From: Steroidobacteraceae bacterium
GTDB taxonomy: Bacteria > Pseudomonadota > Gammaproteobacteria > Steroidobacterales > Steroidobacteraceae
Direction of reading: 5' to 3'
Assembly: GCA_025451845.1 (NCBI GenBank)
Contig: JANWJS010000021.1
Span: 1-64,000, forward strand
DNA length: 64,000 nucleotides
The position numbers and the translations under genes were made by a program. Below the pieces are notes generated by a model that saw only the letters and a program-made list of their open reading frames with translations, ran no database searches and had not been told where the DNA came from. Positions 35,609 to 44,822 of the stretch are shown in pieces; the stretch's first letter is position 1; each line of letters opens with the position of its first letter.

Positions 35609-37090
35609 CTAACCCATCTCGAGCAGAGCGTGCTGCAGAAGGCGATCGGCGTAAGTCTCGATGAGATCGCGGTGCGCGAGGCACTGCCGCCAGGGGGCCG
35701 GGATCGCGGCCGCGCCGTAGTGGGCGCCGGCGAGCTGACCACAGGCAGCAGCCGCCACGTCCGAATTGCCCCCGTGATTGGCCGCATGGAGCACGGCGTC
35801 GCGGAAATTGCCGGTCGCCGCGAAGGCTTCGAGTGCGACGGCGAGGGCCTCGGACGCCGCGCCGCTTCTCGGCCGGCGCCTGGCCGCAGTGGCGACCGCA
35901 GCGAGGATCTGCGCCTTCGGCCGTCCTGACAACGCCAGAAAAAGAGCGCGCGCGAGATCGCGGCAGGCGGCGAGGACCGCTGGAGCCTGGCAGGTAGTTC
36001 GCGCCGCCTCGCTGGCGAGCTGGACGGCCTCCTCTTCCGCGGCGAAGAAGAACATCACCACCGGCGCCACCCGCGAGAGCGGCTCGGGGTCGAGCTGGTC
36101 GGGAACGTGCGAGCCGGAGAAGAGCTGGCGCCGCCACTGCGCCACGGCGAGGGCGCGCGCAGTGCTTGCCGTGATGCCGAGACATTGACCGGTCGCCGAA
36201 AGATAGCCTTCGCGCTGCCAGCGCCCGTAGCGCTTCACTTGGTCGCGGGCATCGAAGCCGTCGGTGGCCAGCAGGCTGTCCGCGAGACACAGCGCCATCG
36301 CCGTATCGTCGCTCCAGCCGCCGCGGGGCAGCGCGAACGGGCCCCCGCCGAGCAGATCGCCAACCGCGGTGAAGGTGCCGCGTCGGCGGTACTGGGTCGG
36401 GGCAGCAACGGCATCACCCGTGGCGAGGCCGATCAAGGCGCCCAGGAACCGCTCGCGCAGGCTCCGGGCCGCGGCAAGCGTGGCCGGATCCAACAGCGGG
36501 TCCGGAGCGGGCGCCGCAGGTGCCGTCTTGGGCCCGGAACCTCCGAGGGGTGGCGCGAGGGGGGCGGCGAGCGCGAAGTTCAGCTTGCGCGCCTTCCACA
36601 GGCGCACGTAGCCGGTCTGGGCCTCCGTTTCCGGCACGCTCGGCCAAAGCTTCGAGCGCTCGCTTTGCTGCCAGAGCCGCGACAGCTCATCGAGCGCCTG
36701 CTCACCGGTTAGACCGCGCTCGACGAGCAGGCACCCGACCACCGTCCCCGTGCGGCCGATGCCGGCACGGCAATGCACGTACACGGCCCTGCCGGAGCCC
36801 AGTGCCTCGTGCAGGCAGTCGAGGATCTCCATCATGTGCTCGCGCCTCTCGGGAAGACCGTGGTCACGGATGGGCTTGCGGAGGTACTCGACGTTGAGAG
36901 GAAGCGCCTGATCGTAGGAGTCGATCTCGCTCGGCTGGGTGAGATCGAGAAAGCACTCGATCCCGCAGGCGAGGAGGATGCCGAGGCGTTGGCGGGTGGC
37001 TTCGGCGGTGAGGCCGCAAGGGTGCTCGCCGGCGAGGAGCAGGCCGGGGAGAGCCCAGTAGGTGTTGGGGAGCGGCGGAGCGACTGCCAT
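35609..37090 (-). CDS. Fusion: N-terminal dual-specificity/tyrosine phosphatase-like domain and C-terminal ADP-ribosylglycohydrolase domain
   Basis: VYVHCRAGIGRTGTVVG (CX5R) and FLGALIGLATGDAVAAPTQY...GGWSDDTAMALCLADSLL...NHGGNSDVAAAACGQLAGAHYG (DraG/ARH motifs). Confidence 0.9.
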   Translation of the reverse strand: MAVAPPLPNTYWALPGLLLAGEHPCGLTAEATRQRLGILLACGIECFLDLTQPSEIDSYDQALPLNVEYLRKPIRDHGLPERREHMMEILDCLHEALGSGRAVYVHCRAGIGRTGTVVGCLLVERGLTGEQALDELSRLWQQSERSKLWPSVPETEAQTGYVRLWKARKLNFALAAPLAPPLGGSGPKTAPAAPAPDPLLDPATLAAARSLRERFLGALIGLATGDAVAAPTQYRRRGTFTAVGDLLGGGPFALPRGGWSDDTAMALCLADSLLATDGFDARDQVKRYGRWQREGYLSATGQCLGITASTARALAVAQWRRQLFSGSHVPDQLDPEPLSRVAPVVMFFFAAEEEAVQLASEAARTTCQAPAVLAACRDLARALFLALSGRPKAQILAAVATAARRRPRSGAASEALAVALEAFAATGNFRDAVLHAANHGGNSDVAAAACGQLAGAHYGAAAIPAPWRQCLAHRDLIETYADRLLQHALLEMG

Positions 37091-37096
37091 TGCCGA

Positions 37097-37993
<897 letters not shown>

Positions 37994-38035
37994 TTTTGTC
38001 GTCCCGTGCGCGGCTCTCGGAAGGCTGCCGGGCAT

Positions 38036-39553
38036 CTACGCGGCCGCCTCGCTGGGCGCCGCTTCAAGATACTTCGCCTCGACGTAGCGGATGAAAGCTG
38101 AGGCGGACACGGGCTTGCCGGTGGCGCCGCGCAGCAGATCCTGCACCGGCAGCAAGGAGCCGAGGCCGTGCACGTGGGTGCGCAGCCAGGCCAGGAGGCC
38201 CGAGAACTCGCCGCGCGCGAGCTGCTCATCCAGCGCCGGTACCTCCTTGCGCAGGCTCTCGTAGAGCTGACCGGCGATGACCGCGCCCAAGGCGTACGAG
38301 GGAAAGTAGCCGAAAGAGCCGACGGCCCAGTGCACGTCCTGGAGGCAGCCTTCGCTGTCGTTTCCCGGCCGGATGCCCAGACGCTCCTCCATTCCAGTGT
38401 TCCAGGCGTCCGGCAGATCTCTTACCGCAAGCGAGCCGCTCAACAGCTCCTTCTCGAGCTCGTAGCGCAGCATGATGTGCAGGGGGTACGTGAGCTCGTC
38501 GGCATCCACTCGAATCAGCCCCCGGCGCACGCGCGTGAGATGAGCGTAGATGTTCTCAACGTCCCATTCCGGTCCGCTGAGGCCGAAATGCTTCACGATG
38601 AGCGGCTGCACGTAGCGCACGAACGGGCGGCTGCGACAGATGATCATCTCCGTGAGCAGGGACTGGCTTTCCTCCAGCGCCATCCCGCGATCGCGGCCGA
38701 CAGGCTGGTCGCGCCAGTCCTGCGGCAGGCCCAGGTCATACATTGCGTGGCCGGTCTCGTGGAGCGCACCGAGGAGCCCCGAGAAGAGGTCATTGGGATC
38801 GAGGCGGGTCGTGACGCGGATGTCACCGGGGACGCCCTCGGTAAAGGGGTGCTCACTGTCATCGAGGCGCCCGCGGTCGAAAGGAAAGCCGATCTGCTTC
38901 ATCACTTCGACGATGAGCGCCCGCTGCTTGCCAGCCGGGAATTTAGCATCGAGCGGCGCGGGCGGGCGGCTCTCCTGAGCGGCGATTGCCTCGCGGATGA
39001 GCGAGGGGAGCCGCCGGGAAAGGCCCTTGAACATCGCGTCGATGTCGGCCGTGGTGATGCCCGGGCTGAACTCATCCACCAGCGCGTCGTAGGGCGCCAG
39101 GTTCAAGGCCTGTCCGAGCAGCGCCGCCTTGTCGCGGACCAGGTGTACGACCTCTTCCAGATGCGGCGCGAACAGCTCGAACTTGCCCTGCTGGCGGGCC
39201 TCGAGCCAGCGAACCTCGGCCCGCGAGGTGGCGCGCGCGAGCCGGGAAATCAGCGATACCGGTGTTGCGATCGCATGGTCACGCTGGCGGCGCATCTCGC
39301 GCAGGTTCGCCACCTGCCAGTCCTGCAGTCCCTGGATATTGGCTTGCGCGCGGTCGAGCAGGCGGGTGATGCGCGGCGCGGTGAGCAGCGCGTGGTACTC
39401 CGTCTCCAGCGCGGCAAGCTGCTCGCCGCGCACATCCGCACTGCCACGCGGCATCATCACGGCAGCGTCCCAACGAAGAACCGACAGAGCCCCCCGAAAG
39501 GCGTGTAGTCGCTTGAACTCCTGCTCTAGCTGTTTGTAAGGCGAGGCCGACAT
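38036..39553 (-). CDS. M32 carboxypeptidase (Taq type)
   Basis: LGALHETGHAMYDLGLP HExxH; GMALEESQSLLTEM; WDAAVMMPRGSADVRGEQLAAL. Confidence 0.93.
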   Translation of the reverse strand: MSASPYKQLEQEFKRLHAFRGALSVLRWDAAVMMPRGSADVRGEQLAALETEYHALLTAPRITRLLDRAQANIQGLQDWQVANLREMRRQRDHAIATPVSLISRLARATSRAEVRWLEARQQGKFELFAPHLEEVVHLVRDKAALLGQALNLAPYDALVDEFSPGITTADIDAMFKGLSRRLPSLIREAIAAQESRPPAPLDAKFPAGKQRALIVEVMKQIGFPFDRGRLDDSEHPFTEGVPGDIRVTTRLDPNDLFSGLLGALHETGHAMYDLGLPQDWRDQPVGRDRGMALEESQSLLTEMIICRSRPFVRYVQPLIVKHFGLSGPEWDVENIYAHLTRVRRGLIRVDADELTYPLHIMLRYELEKELLSGSLAVRDLPDAWNTGMEERLGIRPGNDSEGCLQDVHWAVGSFGYFPSYALGAVIAGQLYESLRKEVPALDEQLARGEFSGLLAWLRTHVHGLGSLLPVQDLLRGATGKPVSASAFIRYVEAKYLEAAPSEAAA

Positions 39554-39775
39554 GATCTCTTCCCGTCCGTCCGCTCCGCGCCAGGCCAAAGCAGCCCTGA
39601 TGGTGCCCCGAAAGGAGCGCATCGATGCCCGGATGGGGGTGGCCGGGGGCGGGAGGATGGGCATAGTCTACCAGGGAGCGGCGGCGCGGCCGGCCTCCAG
39701 AGGATAGAGACCCTTAAAAATCAATAACTTAAATAGAGCCGCGACGGATTGACACTCCGTACGGGGGGTCAGGCC

Positions 39776-39883
39776 CTAGAAGACCAGGTGCCGCCACTCC
39801 GGCCACCGGGCCACGGCGACACCGATACCGATCGAGACGATGAGCAACAGAGTGAGCGTGAGTCCTATGAGAAAGCGTTGCAT
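39776..39883 (-). CDS. Candidate 35-aa single-pass membrane peptide
   Basis: MQRFLIGLTLTLLLIVSIGIGVAVARWPEWRHLVF; hidden as the C-terminus of a long listed ORF. Confidence 0.35.
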   Translation of the reverse strand: MQRFLIGLTLTLLLIVSIGIGVAVARWPEWRHLVF

Positions 39884-39940
39884 TGTTGGACAGGTAAGGC
39901 TCGCGGACGCGGACGCAATGATAGCCCGCTGGCGGGCCGC

Positions 39941-41395
39941 ATGAGTTTGGCCATCTGTCTGCTCGCCGCAGAGGTGGCGCCGCTGTCCAAGACCGGCGGG
40001 CTCGCAGATGTCGCCGGCGCGCTGGCGAAATACCTGACTGGCGCCGGTCACGATGTCCGGCTCTTCACGCCCCTCTATGCGTCCATAGACCGCGCGAGAT
40101 TCCCGGTGCAGCCCGTCGATGAGCTGCAGCACGTGCCGCTGCAGATCGGCCCGCATCACTATGTCTTCTCGGTCGGTACGACCCGGCTTCCCGGGTCCGA
40201 AGCTCGGGTGTACCTGATCGACTGCCCGGTGCTCTATGGGCGGCCGGTGATCTACACGACCGATCCGGACGAGCACTTGAGGTTCCTGGCCTTCACCCGG
40301 GCGGTCCTGGCTGCCTGTCAGCGCATGGGCTGGCCGCCGCAGATTCTGCATTGCAACGACTGGCACACGGCTTTCGGGCCACTGTTCGTCAAGGCGCTGC
40401 TCGCGGGCGACCCGCTTTTCGCGCGCACGCGCTCGGTACTGACGATCCACAACATCGGCTACCAGGGAATTTTCTCGTCCGCGGCCATCGCGGACCTGGA
40501 GCTCGGTCCCAAGAGCTACCTGCTGCACCAGGACGATCTGCGCACGGGCAAGATCAACCCGCTGCGCCATGGGATTCTGTACGCGGACGCGATCACCACA
40601 GTCAGTCCCACACACGCCAGCGAGATCTGCACGGATCAGTACGGGATGGGCCTGCAGGACTCCTTGCGCATGCGCGGGGAGGCGCTGACGGGAATCCTGA
40701 ATGGCGTGGACTACCAGGTGTGGGATCCGCGCATTGACAGATACCTGCCGCAGCATTACGGCGCGGACACTCTTTCGATCAAGGCGGGACTGAAGAGCGC
40801 GTTCATCGAGCGGCTGGGCCTGAGCTTGCCCGTGACGACACCGCTCGCGGGCATGGTCAGCCGGCTGGCCGCGCAGAAGGGCATCGAGCTGATGTTCGAA
40901 TCGCTGCCGCAGGTGTTGGAATGGCGAGATCTGGGCTTCGTGGCGCTGGGGAGCGGCGAGCCGCAATACGAGCGCTTCCTAGCCGAGCTCGAGCGGCGCT
41001 TCCCCGAAAGAGTGGTGTTTCGGCGGGGTTACGACGATGAGCTGTCGCACTGGATCGAGGCCGCCTGCGACATGTTCCTGATGCCCTCGCTCTACGAGCC
41101 GTGCGGACTCAACCAGATGTACAGCCTGCGATACGGCACCGTGCCGATCGTGCGGCGCACGGGCGGCCTCGCGGACTCGGTGGAGGGGTACGACCCTGAT
41201 TCGCGCGCAGGCACCGGCATCGTATTCAGCGACTTCGATTCGGAGGCGCTCGAATGGGCACTCAACACGGCGCTCGACCTGCACGCGCAACCCGAGGAGT
41301 GGCGGCAGATCGTGCGCAACGGCATGGCGAAAGACTTCTCCTGGGAACGGCAGGGTGAGAAGTACGTCGCGATATATCGGCAACTGGCGGCATGA
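39941..41395 (+). CDS. glgA: Glycogen (starch) synthase, GT5
   Basis: AAEVAPLSKTGGLADVAGALAKYL; LHCNDWHTAF; PSLYEPCGLNQMYSLRYGTVPIVRRTGGLADSV. Confidence 0.96.
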   Translation: MSLAICLLAAEVAPLSKTGGLADVAGALAKYLTGAGHDVRLFTPLYASIDRARFPVQPVDELQHVPLQIGPHHYVFSVGTTRLPGSEARVYLIDCPVLYGRPVIYTTDPDEHLRFLAFTRAVLAACQRMGWPPQILHCNDWHTAFGPLFVKALLAGDPLFARTRSVLTIHNIGYQGIFSSAAIADLELGPKSYLLHQDDLRTGKINPLRHGILYADAITTVSPTHASEICTDQYGMGLQDSLRMRGEALTGILNGVDYQVWDPRIDRYLPQHYGADTLSIKAGLKSAFIERLGLSLPVTTPLAGMVSRLAAQKGIELMFESLPQVLEWRDLGFVALGSGEPQYERFLAELERRFPERVVFRRGYDDELSHWIEAACDMFLMPSLYEPCGLNQMYSLRYGTVPIVRRTGGLADSVEGYDPDSRAGTGIVFSDFDSEALEWALNTALDLHAQPEEWRQIVRNGMAKDFSWERQGEKYVAIYRQLAA

Positions 41396-41584
41396 GCTGC
41401 TCCGGAGAAATCCCGTTGCCGCAGTGAACTGCGCGGCACTGCGCGACTTCACCGCCATTACTCTGTTGGGACGCACGACCCGCGCGAGTTTGCGCGACGG
41501 GCCGCGGTTCGCAGCCGTGATCGTGAGTTGTCTGCCTCTTGAGACATTGCGCTCGCGCACGAGGTAGCGTTTACTGTCTGCCAA

Positions 41585-41665
41585 GCCAAGGGCAAACCCG
41601 CCGTAAGGCGGGGACGCAAAGCCTCCGGTCTGAGTTTTCAGACAGCGGGGCTGCCGGTTCGAAGC
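41585..41665 (+). ncRNA. Cyclic-di-GMP-I (GEMM-I) riboswitch aptamer
   Basis: ccaaGGGCAAACCCGCCGTAAGGCGGGGACGCAAAGCCTCCGGTCTGAGTTTTCAGACAGCGGGGCTGCCGG; GNRA-capped P2, ACGCAAAGCCTCCGG core, P3 with AGCGGGG receptor side. Confidence 0.92.
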
Positions 41666-41785
41666 CGCCATCGAGCGGCGTAGCGCCGTCGCGCGATCCG
41701 AGCGGCTCGACTCGCACTCGAGCTGCATCCGGCGTGTTTGCCGCCCCTGGTGAAATCAATTCGGGTTTCCGTACGGGGTGGTCAC

Positions 41786-42703
41786 ATGTTCCCTGCAAAA
41801 AAAGCTGCAGCGCGCCTGCAGCATGCGGCGCTCTGCGCGCTGGCGTCTGTTTCCCTGCTCTCCTCGGCGCTCGCACGCGCCAATACTCTGCCGACGATCA
41901 GCGGGGCGCCGGCCACCAGCGTCATGGTGCAGCACGCCTACGCCTTTCAGCCGTCCGCCGCCGATTCCGATCACGACAAGCTGACGTTCTCCATCAGGAA
42001 CAAGCCCTGGTGGGCGGCCTTCAGCTATTCCACGGGGCGGCTGTCGGGTACGCCCGAACACACCTCCACTTTCGGCAACATCTCCATTTGCGTGAGCGAC
42101 GGGACGTCTCGCAGGTGCCTGCCGACGTTCGGGCTGAAGGTTTTCGCGCCCAGTGCTTTTCCGGTCATTTCCGGGACGCCGGCCACCGCCGTGACCGCCG
42201 GCAACGCATATTCATTCAAGCCCACGGCCCATGACCCCAACGGCATGCGGATCACCTTCGGAATCTTCGACAAGCCCAACTGGCTCAACTTCAATCACAC
42301 GACCGGCCAGCTGTCCGGCACGCCGACGGCGGCGGACGTAGGCAAGTACGCCCACATCGGCGTCACCGCTTCCAACGGCCTTCACCAGGCGGCTCTGCCC
42401 TCCTTCTCGATCACGGTAAACTCGGGAGGAGCCCAGCTGCCACCGGGCAACGTGACGATCTCCTGGACGCCGCCCACGGAGAACACCAACGGCACCACGC
42501 TGACCAACCTCGCGGGCTACCATCTCTATTACGGGACGAGTCAGTCCAGCCTCAATCAGAAGGTGAACATCACCAACGCCGGGCTGGCGAGCTACGTGGT
42601 GAGCAACCTGACGTCGGGAAAGTGGTACTTCTCGCTCACGGCGGTGAACAGCCAGGGCGTGGAGAGCCCGCGCTCGGCGGTTCTGACCACCGCAGTCGAG
42701 TAG
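41786..42703 (+). CDS. Secreted protein with putative Ig (He_PIG/cadherin-like) repeats and a C-terminal FN3-like domain
   Basis: Signal peptide ...SALARA; two repeats (ISGTPATxVxxGxAYxFxP...GxLSGTPxxxDVG); TWTPPTENTNG...YHLYYGTS FN3-like. Confidence 0.85.
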   Translation: MFPAKKAAARLQHAALCALASVSLLSSALARANTLPTISGAPATSVMVQHAYAFQPSAADSDHDKLTFSIRNKPWWAAFSYSTGRLSGTPEHTSTFGNISICVSDGTSRRCLPTFGLKVFAPSAFPVISGTPATAVTAGNAYSFKPTAHDPNGMRITFGIFDKPNWLNFNHTTGQLSGTPTAADVGKYAHIGVTASNGLHQAALPSFSITVNSGGAQLPPGNVTISWTPPTENTNGTTLTNLAGYHLYYGTSQSSLNQKVNITNAGLASYVVSNLTSGKWYFSLTAVNSQGVESPRSAVLTTAVE

Positions 42704-42774
42704 CCCTTCAATGGAAGAGCATGTGAGGCATTTCGAATGAAATCAACATGCCGCCGCCCAGCCGGTGGCAGCCA

Positions 42775-43242
42775 TCAGCGCAGGGCGAATGTGCCGCTCT
42801 GCTCGAACGGGATCGAGAGCAGCCAGCCGTGGGCGAGTTCCACAGTGCCCTTCATGCGGTAGTCGATGCCCTGGCCGCGGGGCTTGCTGAAGAGGGTGAA
42901 GAGCGCGCCGGCGGCGTTCGCGTTGACATCCATGTTGAATTCAGCCGTGCCGAGCGCCGGAACGACGAAGCTGGCGTCCGACGCGCCGGTGGCGAATGCC
43001 TCGCCACCGAGGTAGACAGTGTAGGAAAGGCCCTTGACGGGGAGGCTGCGGTTATTGGGATTCTCGACGCGCATGCGGACCCGCAGTTGCTGCTGGAGGA
43101 GGTTGGCCCTGAGCACCTCGATGTCGACGATGGAGAGTCTCGGGGTCTGGAGCTTCGGCAGAAATAGCGCGCAACCGGCGAGCGCGACGACAATGAAAAG
43201 AACCGCTACGGAACGCATGGCCCGGATGTTAGCGAACATCAC
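42775..43242 (-). CDS. LEA14-type (LEA_2/WHy domain) lipoprotein
   Basis: Lipobox VALAGC; RVRMRVENPNNRSLPVKGLSYTVYLGGEAFATG. Confidence 0.85.
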   Translation of the reverse strand: MMFANIRAMRSVAVLFIVVALAGCALFLPKLQTPRLSIVDIEVLRANLLQQQLRVRMRVENPNNRSLPVKGLSYTVYLGGEAFATGASDASFVVPALGTAEFNMDVNANAAGALFTLFSKPRGQGIDYRMKGTVELAHGWLLSIPFEQSGTFALR

Positions 43243-44588
43243 GCGCGCCCGTACGAGCCGTTGAGTTGCGCGAAATGCCGGGCAAGATCTCCTGTCAGCG
43301 CGTCCGCGGGCAGGCGCCAGAGCCAGTTGCCCTGGACGGTGCCGGGTGTGTTGAGCCGCGCCTCCGAGCCGAGGCCGAGAAGGTCCTGGGCGGGGACGAT
43401 GGCGAGCTGGCCGACGGACCCCAGGGCGGCGCGGATCAGCGCCTCCGGCATGGAACCGGGCGCCACGCGTAGCATGGAGTCGACGCGGCGGCGCGTCTGC
43501 TCATCGAGGCTGCGATACCAGCCCAGCGCGGTGTCGTTGTCATGCGTCCCGGTGTAGACGACGCTGTCGTGCTCGTGCATGTGCGGGAGATGCGGGTTGT
43601 CGCTGTCGCCGCTGAAGGCGAATTGCAGGACCCGCATGCCGGGCAAGCCGAAGCCCTTGCGCAGCGCCACGACGTCTTCGGTGATGACGCCGAGGTCCTC
43701 CGCGAGGATCGGCAGGCCGCCCAGCTCGTCCATGAGAATCCGCAGGAGATCTTCGCCAGGCGTCAGGTGCCACTCTCCCCCGCGGGCATCCGCGGCGCCG
43801 GCCGGTACGGCCCAGTGCGCGGCAAGGGCCCGAAAATGATCAATGCGCAGCAGGTCGGCACGGTCGAGCTGCTCGAGCACGCGCGCGCGCCAAAAGGCGA
43901 AGTTGTCGCGGCGCATCATCTGCCAGTCATAGAGAGGATTGCCCCAGAGCTGCCCGGTCCGCGAGAAATAATCGGGTGGGACGCCGGCCATGGCGGCGGG
44001 ACGTCCCTCGTCGTCCAGCTGAAACTGCTCGGGATGAGCCCACGTCTCGGCGGAGTGCGGCGCGACATAGAACGGCAGATCGCCGACGATCCGAACGCCC
44101 CGCATCCGGGCGTGCTCGCGCAGCCGGCGCCACTGGACGAAGAAGGCGAACTGCTCACGCTTGGCGCGCTGCAGCTCGGCCGCGCGCTCGCGTCCCACCC
44201 GATCCAGTGCAGCGGGGGTCCGGTCGCGCACGTCCGTGGGCCACGTCCACCATACTGCGCCGGAATGCGCGGTGCTCAGGACCTCAAACAGTGCGTAGTC
44301 ATCCAGCCACTGCTCGGTTTCGTTTACAAACGCTGCGTACTCTGCGGGTAATACATCCGGTATCTCCGCCGGGTCGAGGAAAGCAGGACTGCCGGCAAAG
44401 TCGGAGCGGACCCAATAGGGGGAGCCGTCGGGCCCCGTCGGGCCGGTAGGCAACACCTGCCAGACGGTGAAGCCGGCGTCCGCCAGCCAGTCAATGAACG
44501 CTCGCCCACCGCGGCCCAGCGGAGCCTCGAGCGAGCCGAGATGTAGCAGTACTCCGGCACGACGTCGGTCGAGCACGGGTAAGCGCAT
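43239..44588 (-). CDS. malQ: 4-alpha-glucanotransferase, GH77
   Basis: GVLLHLGSLEAP; FVQWRRLREHARMRGVRIVGDLPFYVA; LRIDHFRAL; LAEDLGVIT; YTGTHDNDTALGW. Confidence 0.95.
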   Translation of the reverse strand: MRLPVLDRRRAGVLLHLGSLEAPLGRGGRAFIDWLADAGFTVWQVLPTGPTGPDGSPYWVRSDFAGSPAFLDPAEIPDVLPAEYAAFVNETEQWLDDYALFEVLSTAHSGAVWWTWPTDVRDRTPAALDRVGRERAAELQRAKREQFAFFVQWRRLREHARMRGVRIVGDLPFYVAPHSAETWAHPEQFQLDDEGRPAAMAGVPPDYFSRTGQLWGNPLYDWQMMRRDNFAFWRARVLEQLDRADLLRIDHFRALAAHWAVPAGAADARGGEWHLTPGEDLLRILMDELGGLPILAEDLGVITEDVVALRKGFGLPGMRVLQFAFSGDSDNPHLPHMHEHDSVVYTGTHDNDTALGWYRSLDEQTRRRVDSMLRVAPGSMPEALIRAALGSVGQLAIVPAQDLLGLGSEARLNTPGTVQGNWLWRLPADALTGDLARHFAQLNGSYGRA

Positions 44589-44659
44589 GTCGAATACTCC
44601 TTCATAGCATGCATAACCGACGACCAGGCACATGGATGCGCCCCGCCGCCGCAGGTTGC

Positions 44660-44822
44660 GGAGGTCGCGAGCAAAAACCGCGCTTTTGCTTGCGACCGCG
44701 CTGGGCCGGGCAGGATGCCCGGATCCGGCGCCTTAAACAACATGGCGCAGCCTCGGGCAAAAAAACTGCGCACTTTGCCCGAGCCAGCGGGTGGATCGCG
44801 CAGGAGGCCGGATCCAGGCGCT
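44660..44822 (-). repeat. Tandem palindromic element, family B, between the GH57 gene and malQ
   Basis: ggtcgcgagcaaaaaccgcgcttttgcttgcgacc and ctcgggcaaaaaaactgcgcactttgcccgag hairpins, each followed by a GC-rich ...gcaggatgcccggatcc / gcaggaggccggatcc arm. Confidence 0.75.
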
